Positions 22,502-30,709 of a DNA stretch of 64,000 nucleotides are shown here, piece by piece (the stretch's first letter is position 1; each line of letters begins with the position of its first letter). The position numbers and the translations under genes are program-made. The notes under the pieces were generated by a model, which had not been told where the DNA came from, did not search any database, and saw only the letters and a list, made by a program, of their open reading frames with translations. Where the stretch lies: positions 46,796,520-46,860,519 of the forward strand of contig CM075862.1 in NCBI GenBank assembly GCA_037975125.1, in the 5' to 3' direction. Source of the DNA: Latrodectus hesperus (taxonomy: Eukaryota; Arthropoda; Arachnida; Araneae; Theridiidae).

Positions 22502-22850
22502 TATTATAAATTAAAAGACAAAACAAACCCATAAGTGAATAGTTAATGTGCTCTGAGGCTATCTCATCCAAATATAAATTAAAAGACGAAAAGAATTTAT
22601 TGGTAGATCGTGAAAGCACTCTAAAGCTATCTCATTCTATAAATTAAAATACGACATGAATTCTTACGTATAAATAATGAAGACCCTCGGAAGCTATTTC
22701 ATCTTATACATTAAAAAACGAAACAAATCCATATGCGAATAGTTAACGCTCTCATAGACTACCGCATCCAGTTATAAATTAAAAGACGAAACGAATTTAT
22801 GGTTGAAAATAGAATGCAATCTTATGCTATCATATACAAATATAAATCAA
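22502..22850. repeat. Diverged minisatellite, about 67-bp unit, five to six copies
   Basis: TATAAATTAAAAGACGAAAC-like starts recur at about 22504, 22572, 22638, 22706, 22773 and (truncated) 22840, spaced 66-68 bp. Each unit continues with a GAATTTAT-like block, a TGAATAGTTAA-like block and (C)TCT(G/A)AAGCTATCTCATC. Copies differ by many substitutions but few indels. Confidence 0.85.
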
Positions 22851-23006
22851 ACTCTGCATATTTTTTCGTTTTTTGGTATTTGATTTTTTAAATATTTTAA
22901 ACAGAAATAATTAAATAATTAAAATTGTATGTCTTTCGTTCATGCCAATAAATGTCACCTTTAATCAATAAATTATTTTTTCTGAGGAATGTCTGCCATT
23001 TTATAA

Positions 23007-23031
23007 GTAATAATAATAATAATAATAATAT
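23007..23031. repeat. (TAA)n microsatellite
   Basis: About eight TAA units. A similar run is at 30209-30229. Confidence 0.9.
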
Positions 23032-23214
23032 TTTTAAATTCATTATTAATTAAATTCATAATAAAATTTTGTGATTGAAATATATAATGGATACAAAAAT
23101 TGGGGTAACATGCTTAAAATAAATATCTTACACGGTAAAAATTCTTCTAAAATAATAACTGTTAAGATGATAAACATATTCGAGGAGATAGTAGAACTCA
23201 TAAATGTTCTTTCT

Positions 23215-24200
23215 GTGGTATATTTTCGAAAATGTGTTCCTCATCGTCATCTGAAACGATACCAAACGATAATTCCCGGTTATTTCGAAAGGACTTCTTA
23301 TTTTGGAACGCGATCCATTCGAGCAGTCATTCGTTACAGTCATCAGCAGTCAATAAACTCGCTTTTTTCGAATGACGCCGAATTGAATGAAAATAAAATT
23401 TAAAAAGAAACGCACCAATTTTAGTCGCCAGTTGCCGTTTTAGTTTCCAAAACAGATGGAACTGAGACATTGGATATAAAAAAAAAACATTCAGGCAAAC
23501 GCGTACTCCCAACTTTAACTCTCGATAAATCGGGGCCTGAAAAAAAAATAAATAAGCGAAAGGAATATAACGGCGCACGTTTTCTATCGTCGCCAATTTT
23601 TCCAGAAATAGCAAACATCATCGGAAGAAAACCGTTCCTAAAAATGCAGATTTGTAAGAAAGAAAGAAAATGTCCGCCTAGTATCAAGCACTTTTCCAAG
23701 GTTTGGGGGTCTTTTTCAAGCACAGCCGGAAGAGAGTATCATTTACCCGAAGTGGATTTATTGTTTTATTCGCGATACTCGAATCATTATTCATCTCCTG
23801 GCATAATGGGGAGAAGGAAAAGAGATGCGGCATCTGCGCAACTGCTTTTTTCTGATAATATTTCACCATGGTGTTTCTTATCTTTGTTGCATGCGATATT
23901 CTCTTCCACAAGCGATTGCGGTTTCCTCCTTGCAGAGTCGGTGGATTTATTTTTTTTCTTATTTTTTGAGACCTAGGTATAGAATTCTCTTAAATGCGCC
24001 GTTATTGTATTTTATTTTTACGCCTTCTATTCAGTTGAGGATGTTCCCGGATTCCTGGACGAATGGAACTTCCCAGGAAATGGGAATGGAAAAGGTGATA
24101 ACGATGCGTTGATTTGTTCCGTTGATCGAAAAAGAATCGATTTTTTACAGATAGAAAAAAAGAATTAACGAAAGTGCCCAATCTATTTCGGCTTAAGCTA
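23215..24200. other. Longest less AT-rich island, no convincing gene
   Basis: Overlapping ORFs occur in several frames on both strands (best 23470-23976, but it starts at TTG). None shows a domain, and openness in many frames at once fits raised GC rather than coding. It ends 80 bp before the (TA)n array that received the DD41D transposon. Confidence 0.35.
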
Positions 24201-24270
24201 AGAGTTCTTTTGGTAAAAATTTCGAAAAATATATACTTCAAATTTTTTGATTTTAGCAAATTTTAGTTTT

Positions 24271-24278
<8 letters not shown>

Positions 24279-24356
<78 letters not shown>
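24279..24356. repeat. (TA)n array, left half, split by the DD41D transposon
   Basis: The array runs up to the transposon end and resumes at 26285. Confidence 0.95.
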
Positions 24357-24358
<2 letters not shown>

Positions 24359-24655
24359 GGGTGATTATAAAAAACTTTGCCAATATCTGCACTTCTAGCG
24401 TCCATTCTATTTAACCGATCAAGATGATATTTCAAATATAGTTCTTTTGAGATATGCGCTCGAGATTCTGTGAATGGCAACACAGTGGCCCTCGCAGTTA
24501 CAGTTATAGTGACAGAAACTCGAAATTTTCGAATGGCAACGTCTACTTTTTACCATCGCAAAATGTTCAGCACATGCGAAAACCCTAAATAGCGTTGAAA
24601 CGGTACCGATATGTCTAAAAACGGACGTGTTCTGCAAACACAAAAAAGAGTTCTG
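24357..24655 (+). repeat. Left long terminal inverted repeat of the DD41D transposon
   Basis: This arm pairs with 25990-26284. Inner landmarks shared by both arms include TTTGCCAA, a tract ending GAATGGCAACACAGTGGCCC, and AAACGGTACCGATATGTC. The match fades near the GTTCT just before 24656. It differs from the right arm mainly by single-base changes and one or two single-base indels at the tip. Confidence 0.9.
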
Positions 24656-24719
24656 AAAACCGGCCAATAAAACACGATCTGGGCGCACGCAATAAATTTG
24701 CATGTGACAGAGTCAAGAA

Positions 24720-24827
24720 ACCAATCACAGAACGCCGGTTGCCAGATATTCAGCGTAGGAAACCTATAAAATACCAAGCGGGTATGCGAAGTCGTCATTC
24801 GGGAACTCGCACATGCCGACGATATGA
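24720..24827 (+). promoter_or_regulatory. Transposase core promoter and overlapping 4-codon uORF
   Basis: A CCAATCA box lies at 24721-24727 and TATAAAA at 24765-24771. A TCATTC stretch at 24795-24800, about 30 bp downstream, is suitably placed for an initiator. An upstream ATG at 24813 in weak context (C at -3) opens a 4-codon frame (ATG CCG ACG ATA TGA) ending at 24827. Its stop overlaps the main ATG at 24824 as ATGA. The main ATG has G at -3. Leaky scanning or reinitiation could set transposase dose; that part is inference. Confidence 0.55.
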
Positions 24828-25903
24828 GTCTTCCTAGGAAAGTTCGCGGTGAATTGATCAAACTCTATTACCAAAATGGGATGAACGCTGCGGAAGCCTT
24901 GCGTGTGTATCGCCGCAATCATCGACAACGACGCGGCCCATGTACTCTGCAAGCTCTGCGTGATTTAGTGCGGAAATTCGAAGATACAGGCTGCACCTGT
25001 GACAAACAGCGCTCCGGACGGCCAACTGTTTCTGAGGACGTTGTCATGGAAGTGCACCATACAGTGACTGCAGGACACACAGAAACCGCAAGAGGCATAG
25101 CGCGCGTGTTGGATATTCCGAACTCAACGGTCCGCAAGCTCTTGCGCTCGGTACTTCACATGTTTCCCTATCGGTTCCAGCGCGTCCAGATGTTGGAGCC
25201 GGGTGACCCACAACAACGTCTGGACTTCGCAAATGCATTTTTGTTACGATATGATGCGGATAACGACTGGCCACTTCGCATACTATGGACGGACGAGGCG
25301 CATTTCACCTTAAATGGCAGCATTAACACAAAGAATTGTGTGCACTGGGGAGAGACGAATCCTCATGCTGTGGCGCCAGTACCATTATTTGACGCCAAAG
25401 TGACTGCGTGGTGCGGCATTACAGCTACATTTGTTCTGGGCCCGTTCTTCTTTGAGGAAACGACCCCGACTGGCCCTGCAACATGTTCTGTAACGGGCCC
25501 TCGGTATGCAGCCATGCTGAAAAATTATGTCTTACCGGAGTTGCGTCGGCTGAATGCACTCAATGACATTGTTTGGATGCAAGATGGCGCAACTCCACAT
25601 ATAGCGAGGTCAGTTAAAAGGCTCCTGGATCAGCATTTTGGTGATCGCATCATCTCACGCTATTATCCTTTTCCGTGGCCTGCGCGATCCCCAGATCTGA
25701 CGCCTATGGATTTCTGGTTTTGGGGCTATCTCAAATCCAGAGTTTATCTGTGCAATCCTCAAACATTGTCGGACTTAAAGGATTCTATACGGCGTGAGAT
25801 TGGAAACATCCCTCGTGCCATGTTGCGTGCAGCGACATTGTCCACCGTCTCCCGCATGCAATGCGTAATTGCCTGTGATGGCACTCATGTGGAAAATGTT
25901 TGA
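24824..25903 (+). CDS. Intact transposase, 359 aa, Tc1/mariner superfamily with DDD catalytic set (DD41D spacing), DUF4817-type N-terminus
   Basis: It should bind the element's terminal repeats in the nucleus and cut and paste them at TA. Residues about 3-60 form a helix-rich DNA-binding region (NGMNAAEALRVYR ... TLQALRDLVRKFEDTG) of the kind annotated as DUF4817. A short basic linker (RSGRPT, 64-69) follows. A second HTH lies at about 88-110 (ETARGIARVLDIPNSTVRKL). The DDE/D domain starts near 150: D157 in WTDEAHF, D254 in WMQDGATPH, and D296 in SPDLTPMDFW. That leaves 41 residues between the second and third Asp, hence DD41D. Length is normal for the superfamily. There are no internal stops or frameshifts, and codons are far richer in G+C than the flanks, consistent with recent arrival. 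DD41D spacing is known in the rosa group of mariner-like elements, but I cannot assign this copy to that group. If D291 were the catalytic residue the spacing would be DD36D; D296 aligns better with the Tc1 Glu position. Confidence 0.93.
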   Translation: MSLPRKVRGELIKLYYQNGMNAAEALRVYRRNHRQRRGPCTLQALRDLVRKFEDTGCTCDKQRSGRPTVSEDVVMEVHHTVTAGHTETARGIARVLDIPNSTVRKLLRSVLHMFPYRFQRVQMLEPGDPQQRLDFANAFLLRYDADNDWPLRILWTDEAHFTLNGSINTKNCVHWGETNPHAVAPVPLFDAKVTAWCGITATFVLGPFFFEETTPTGPATCSVTGPRYAAMLKNYVLPELRRLNALNDIVWMQDGATPHIARSVKRLLDQHFGDRIISRYYPFPWPARSPDLTPMDFWFWGYLKSRVYLCNPQTLSDLKDSIRREIGNIPRAMLRAATLSTVSRMQCVIACDGTHVENV

Positions 25904-25907
25904 AATT

Positions 25908-25913
25908 AATAAA
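25908..25913 (+). terminator. Poly(A) signal AATAAA of the transposase gene
   Basis: AATAAA starts four bases after the TGA stop (25901-25903) and is followed by a T-rich tract and GTGTTCTC. It is the expected 3'-end signal of the transposase transcript. Confidence 0.7.
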
Positions 25914-25989
25914 GATTTTTTTCTCTATGTGTTCTCATCATTGAGCAGTGTCTTGTCTCTGTCGTATGCATTATTCCTCCGTGCGCCTT

Positions 25990-26280
25990 GAAGAACTGTT
26001 TGTATGTGTATAACACGTCGGTTTTCGGACATATCGGTACCGTTTCAACGCTATTTAGGGTTTTCGCATGTGCTGAACATTTTGCGATGGTAAAAAGTAG
26101 GCGTTGCCATTCGAAAATTTCGAGTTTCTGTCACTATAACTGTAACCGCGAGGGCCACTGTGTTGCCATTCACAGAATCTTGAGCGCATATCTCAAAAGA
26201 ACTATATTTGAAGTATCATCTTGATCGGTTAAATAGAATGGACGCTAGAAGTGCAGATGTTGGCAAAGTTTTTATAATCA

Positions 26281-26284
<4 letters not shown>
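25990..26284 (-). repeat. Right long terminal inverted repeat of the DD41D transposon
   Basis: Reverse complement of the left arm (24357-24655). The shared blocks occur in reverse order: GACATATCGGTACCGTTT near 26028, GGGCCACTGTGTTGCCATTC near 26152, and TTTATAATCACC at the tip. The outermost bases differ slightly from the left arm (TAGGTGATT against CAGGGTGATT). Confidence 0.9.

Positions 26285-26366
<82 letters not shown>
26285..26366. repeat. (TA)n array, between the DD41D transposon and the rearranged mariner
   Basis: Its last TA (26365-26366) is the target duplication of the mariner. Confidence 0.95.
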
Positions 26367-26370
<4 letters not shown>

Positions 26371-27097
26371 GTTGTGGAATAAGTTGTTCGTAGCGTTTTT
26401 ACTAAAGACATTTATTTAAACAAAAAACTATATCAATAAGTTAATCAATTATATATTCGCCGTTGCTGTTTACAACATCTTCCCAACTTTCGACCAATTT
26501 GTAGATGCCATTCTGCCAAAAATCGCCTAGTATGGCGTAAAAGATGTAAAAGAGGTGTAAAAGAGGTTGTGAGCCAGTTTTTAAGGACCTCCTTGTTATC
26601 GAAGGTAACTCCCTTCATATGGTTTGACAAGGAGTGGAAACGATGGTAAGCGGTCGGTGCAAGGTCCGTAGAATACGACGGATGCTGTAAGAACTCCCAT
26701 TCGAGCTCTTGGAGTGCGGCTTTGACGACTTGTACAACATGGGGCCTGGCGTTGTCGTGACGGAGTATGGTTTGACCATGTCTATTAGGTCTTTTAAGTC
26801 GAACAGCCTCATTCACGCTGTGTAGCTGGGCAAGGTAGAGCTCCTTGTTGACTGTGGCATTCTTTTCGAGCATTTCCTAGTGCACCAAGAGGTAATTAAA
26901 AACTGGCTCAACAACTTCTTTGACACCAGACCAAGCGATTTTTGGCGGAATGGCATCAACGAATCAGTCGAAAGGTGGGAAGAGGTTGTAAACAGCAGCA
27001 GCAAATATATAATTGATTAACTTATTGACATAATTATTGTTTTTTGTTTAAATAAAAGTCTTTGGTAAAAACACTACGAACTTATTCCGCAACCTAA
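26367..27097 (-). mobile_element. Rearranged mariner (731 bp) with two inverted copies of its 3' end and no 5' end
   Basis: The terminal inverted repeats start TTAGGTTGTGGAATAAGTTG at 26367 and, from the other side, TTAGGTTGCGGAATAAGTTC ending at 27097. TA flanks both sides (26365-26366 and 27098-27099). The similarity does not stop at the TIR. Both arms (26367-26592 and 26888-27097) carry the last about 30-45 codons of the transposase and its 3' UTR, facing each other. In the left arm the minus strand reads FWQNGIYKLVESWEDVVNSN and in the right arm the plus strand reads FWRNGINESVERWEEVVNSS. Single-copy sequence at 26593-26887 holds the catalytic half. The element therefore lost its promoter, N-terminal DNA-binding domain and first catalytic Asp, and gained a second 3' end. 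Confidence 0.85.
26445..26873 (-). pseudogene. Mariner transposase, C-terminal half only, third catalytic Asp changed to Ala
   Basis: The open frame covers 142 codons from a fortuitous Met at 26873. It holds the second catalytic motif HDNARPH and, 34 residues on, PTAYH where mariner has (P/S)xDYH. The third Asp is thus Ala (GCT, complement of 26649-26651). SPDLAP reads STDLAP. Near 26520-26575 a repeated GTAAAAGA tract has shifted the frame, so the last codons read out of phase; the normal ending EYIID is visible in another frame. The first catalytic Asp and all DNA-binding helices are absent. A true start codon is missing because the sequence upstream of 26888 is the inverted 3' end. Confidence 0.88.
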
Positions 27098-27433
27098 TAT
27101 TTTCTCATATTTTTCATTGGAGGCCTCGTTTGGGCTTTAACTTAAGTTTTTTCGATACAAATTTCCGAAAATATTAATCTTTCCAATTTTTTTAGTTATG
27201 CGAATATTAAAGTATTTCATTATTTCTATAAACATGAACAAATACCGAAAGTTATACTATTTTGCTGATTTTTTTTATGTGGTCACATATACCTTAAAAT
27301 ATCGATTTAGGTTTCAACACAATCATCTAATGCATTTTACTGATATTTATAAATACATTGGTTTTAGTTAGTGTGTGTTAGTTAGTAATCTCGAATAGAA
27401 GTTGATCACAGGAAAGAATGATTTCTTTTCCGA

Positions 27434-27687
27434 AATCGGCACAGGTGCCGTATAATCCATGATTCCAAATTCTGAATTTTTTTTGCGATGAAGAAATGTT
27501 GCCAAGATGTATCGTGACGTGCGCGATGACGTAAATACTAGGGTTGCCAAAATAGAATTTTCTGCATAATTCTTATAGGTCTCCATATGTATGACGTAGC
27601 AAAAACAAGGTTTCCAGATACAAAAGAAAATCCCCCAAAAAATCGCCAATCTCAGAATTTAGCGCCTATACGGCACCTGTTTCCCGA
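27434..27687 (-). mobile_element. MITE, family with GGCACAGGTGCC ends, copy 1
   Basis: The ends read GGCACAGGTGCCGTATAATC (27439) and, at the right, TATACGGCACCTGTTT. The direct repeat CCGAAATC flanks both sides, an 8-bp duplication that would fit a hAT-like origin. The interior carries TTGCCAAGATG, CGTGACG and GACGTAAATACTAGGGTTGCC in the same order as copy 3 and inverted relative to copy 2. Minus-strand ORF 27368-27649 runs through it by chance. Confidence 0.8.
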
Positions 27688-28104
27688 AATCTTATGTATT
27701 TGTGAATAAAATACTAATAAATTTATTTTAAAATGTGCAAATCTTACATGAATGCACTCAGGAATATCAGCGATTTCTGCATTCTTAAATATACACATAC
27801 GTATTATAAAATTCTTAACTGTACGCGGAATTTGCTTAAAAAATATAATTACATGATTTATATTTAAAAATGAAGCTTTAAGAAGTAGAACTTTATTAAA
27901 GTCTTATTCTTTTTATTCAAAGAAACACTTAAAGCAATACATAGTACCTCAATCCAGAACATTCGGTAGTTTCCTTGGAAGAAATCCGTCAGTTGATTTT
28001 GCTTTGAATTCCTTGATAAGTTTTTTTTTTTTAAAAAAATTGAACATTTTTAATAGAATTCGACATATTTTCTGTTCCTTTTACGGTTTCTTCCAAAGAT
28101 ACCT

Positions 28105-28625
28105 AAAACAGCTTGTTGTTTGTTATTGTTTCTCATCCCCTTGATCATCAAAACTAGATCAGGTCCATCAGTTCATTCACCCTGAAGAAGTCCATTACCA
28201 ATAGGGGATCTTGAACCCTGTCCTGCTTAGTGAGCCCCAGACAAGATAAAATGTGGGCCGAGGAAGTCTGTGCTGACGAACACTTAATGCAAATTTTGAA
28301 GTGCTTGAAGCTAAAGTCATTGATGACCGCTGACTACTAAGGAATCAGGCAAGGGCGATTTCATCTTGTCTACTGACACCCCGAACCAAGGAGCTGCCAG
28401 GACACTTACTCCCATACCTTGAGTGTATCGGTGGGACCATATAAATAACTTTATTATTTTCTTATATGTAGAAAATAGCTCTATATAAGTAAGATTAGTG
28501 TCTGGTGCTGTTGCCTTGTCAGCACAAGCTCTAACCAGATTGCCCGCAATTTCATTTCAAACCATATCAACGTGAGACGGAATCCACTGGAAATGGATCC
28601 GATGGGAAAGGGCTTTCATTGTTAT
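28105..28625 (-). mobile_element. 3' end of a non-LTR retrotransposon (RNase H and C-terminal zinc-knuckle-like segment), 5'-truncated
   Basis: On the minus strand at about 28505-28615 the frame reads HFQWIPSHVDMV, stop, NEIAGNLVRACAD. This is the last RNase H block of Jockey-type LINEs (WxPSHxGIxGNExADxLA). The expected catalytic Asp after NEIA is Gly, and a Gly codon is a stop. Further on, near 28160-28330, the frame reads FKHFKICIKC and SAHILSCLGL (C-x2-C...H-x3-C), ending DFFRVNELMDLI with TAG at 28154-28156. The 3' tail, on the minus strand, ends in AACAATAACAAACAAC. The segment between the two blocks is scrambled. This is a dead remnant. Confidence 0.78.
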
Positions 28626-28909
28626 TAAATATCCCGCTTTCCGAGATACGCTTTTAATTGTTGTTAAATATTATCATAAATTAAACTAATGCGCATGATT
28701 CAAAAGTGATAGTTCAAATATGCGTTTAAGCAAAAATTCAAAATTTGTTTTAAAAAGGGAAAACTGAGAAATGCATTTGTTCTGAGTGAATAGAGTAAAT
28801 ACAGTAAATACAGAAATTTGATGAAGTAATTTAATTGCTGTTAATTTATTCTTTGTTATTAAAATAACAGTTTTATAAGAAAATGCAAGAATGTCCTTGA
28901 AAACTATTA

Positions 28910-28943
<34 letters not shown>

Positions 28944-28950
28944 ATAATGC

Positions 28951-29021
<71 letters not shown>
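28910..29021. repeat. (TA)n microsatellite in two blocks
   Basis: An AATAATGCATAA interruption separates 28910-28942 from 28953-29021. Confidence 0.95.
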
Positions 29022-29024
<3 letters not shown>

Positions 29025-29689
29025 TAAAATGACAATTACATGTCAAGTACAAAAAAATAAATTAAATTAATATTTTTTTTGAAAAGTTGATTAAATATTT
29101 CTAAATTAAATAAAAATGTAAGCAAATAAAGTAATAATCCAATTAGTGTGATGAAAATGCCATAGCTTTTCTTAGTTATTTGTACATAATACTAAAAATC
29201 AAATAAACTAAGAAATCTGTAAAGTTCTTATTTAAATATTATTATTAATTAAGAATTAAAATAATAAAATGCATTTATCAATAATTATTGAATAGGAATG
29301 AAGTTATATAGAACGTCATGTTGTTTATATACTCTTGGCCATTAAAAATTCAACACAATGCACTACACAAAAATACAAATAAAATAAGATATTTATTATT
29401 GATAAATAGAATGTTATAATTAAATTTGTAAGCAATTTAGGGATTTATGGGGGTGTAAAACTAGTAGAAACAATTGTCGCTACTGGCCTGCATATTGCAC
29501 GTTTCCCTAGGCATACTTCTGATAATATGTTTGATAAAATTCTACCGTGTTCAAAAGATTTATTCATATGGAAATTGTTAATTATTAAATTCATAAATTT
29601 ATGATTAAGTGTTAAAATTTCAATTATAACTTTTATAATGAAATTTGACAGAGTGTGCATATTTATTATATTATATTATTAATATAATG

Positions 29690-30013
29690 TCCTGCAGCTA
29701 GGATTATTCATCCCCTTTTCAGTACTGCAAGGGGTGGAAGTTAGGACACACTTTATCTAATGGAGCAGCCAGTGGGTATGTCATCATGGATTCTAAAAGT
29801 GAATGGGTTTTCTTAATTTAGAAAGCAGAAATTATGCAGAAGACACCCACACTTGGTCATCTCCCCACAGAAGTATCATTTAATAAGGAAAACGTTGCGA
29901 TCGCAACATATTTAGAGAACGCTCCATCAACGAACACGACGGATCTTCGATTTGACCGGTATTCGAACTGACAACCTTTCGATAACGAGAATGAAACCCT
30001 AACCAACGAGGCT
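29690..30013 (-). mobile_element. tRNA-derived SINE (type D)
   Basis: On the minus strand from 30013: GCCTCGTTGGTTAGGGTTTC (A box), then GGTTGTCAGTTCGAATACCG (B box). The body includes GTGGGGAGATGACCAAGTGT and CTTCCACCCCTTGCAGTACT, ending near GCTGCAGGACAT. Confidence 0.72.
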
Positions 30014-30208
30014 TTATTCATTTACATGCAATAATGGAAAAACATTTTAATCATTGTCCAAAACAAAAACTAAAAAACATACAACTTAATTTAATAACTA
30101 TTTGCAAAATATGCTCAAGTTTTGCAATGTTTTTATATATGCCAAAGCCAAATAGATTCAACATAGTTGTGAATTATTTTAATTGGATTTCAGTCCCTTA
30201 AAAATATC

Positions 30209-30229
30209 AAAATAATAATAATAATAATT
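30209..30229. repeat. (AAT)n microsatellite
   Basis: About seven units. Confidence 0.85.
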
Positions 30230-30429
30230 GCCGTAAGTATATATAACATTTTTAGTGTAAAATATTTATTTAAATTTAATGAGTAAAAAATTGATAGCTA
30301 TCATATTAAATCCTCTGATCTCTTAAAAATGACTCAACATATCATTTTTAGTCTCATTTTATTAGTCTATTTTCTATAATTAATCAGTTCTCTAGATTAT
30401 CAGTGTATACTAATATTATACTTTTTCTA

Positions 30430-30709
30430 ATGGCACAACCTAAGTGATTAATCTTTTGCCGCAACTAGGCCAGAATCTGCTACTCATTTATCGTTACCCG
30501 GTGGGCACTTGTTAACACAGTCACGGAGTACTATCCTCTACGTCACTCCACTACAAACCCGTTTATAGAGTGGGTCACATAGATTCATCATATCAGAAGA
30601 AAGGACGGAGAAACACACACACATAGAAAGGAACATCCTTGTCTGAATTGGGATTCCAACCCGAAACGTATAGCTTAGAAATCAGGAATACTAATCACTC
30701 AGCCAGCTG
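30430..30709 (-). mobile_element. tRNA-derived SINE (type A-related, longer body)
   Basis: On the minus strand from 30709: CAGCTGGCTGAGTGATTAGT (A box), then TTTCGGGTTGGAATCCCAA (B box) and GACAAGGATGTTC, which resembles the type A body start. A longer GC-richer body follows (GTGACCCACTCTATAAACGG, GTGCCCACCGGGTAACGATA) to about 30430. Confidence 0.75.

Larger units (their letters stand above)
24357..26284 (+). mobile_element. Complete DNA transposon, DD41D transposase, about 300-bp terminal inverted repeats, inserted in a (TA)n array
   Basis: The left end starts CAGGGTGATTATAAAAAACT at 24357. The right end, reverse complemented from 26284, starts TAGGTGATTATAAAAACTTT. The similarity continues inward to about 24655 on the left and about 25990 on the right with few differences, so each repeat is roughly 300 bp, unusually long for this superfamily. 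TA flanks both ends (24355-24356 and 26285-26286) and continues outward as (TA)n on both sides, so the target was a TA inside a microsatellite. Between the repeats lie a promoter-like region, one intact transposase ORF and a poly(A) signal. The near-identity of the two long repeats and the uninterrupted ORF indicate a young, possibly autonomous insertion. Confidence 0.93.

Noticed and set aside
23470..23976. 168-codon ORF
   Set aside because: It starts at TTG, has no domain, and overlaps comparable ORFs in other frames of a GC-raised island.
24919..25274. Minus-strand ORFs inside the transposase gene
   Set aside because: Shadows of the 359-codon transposase; its higher GC content opens other frames.
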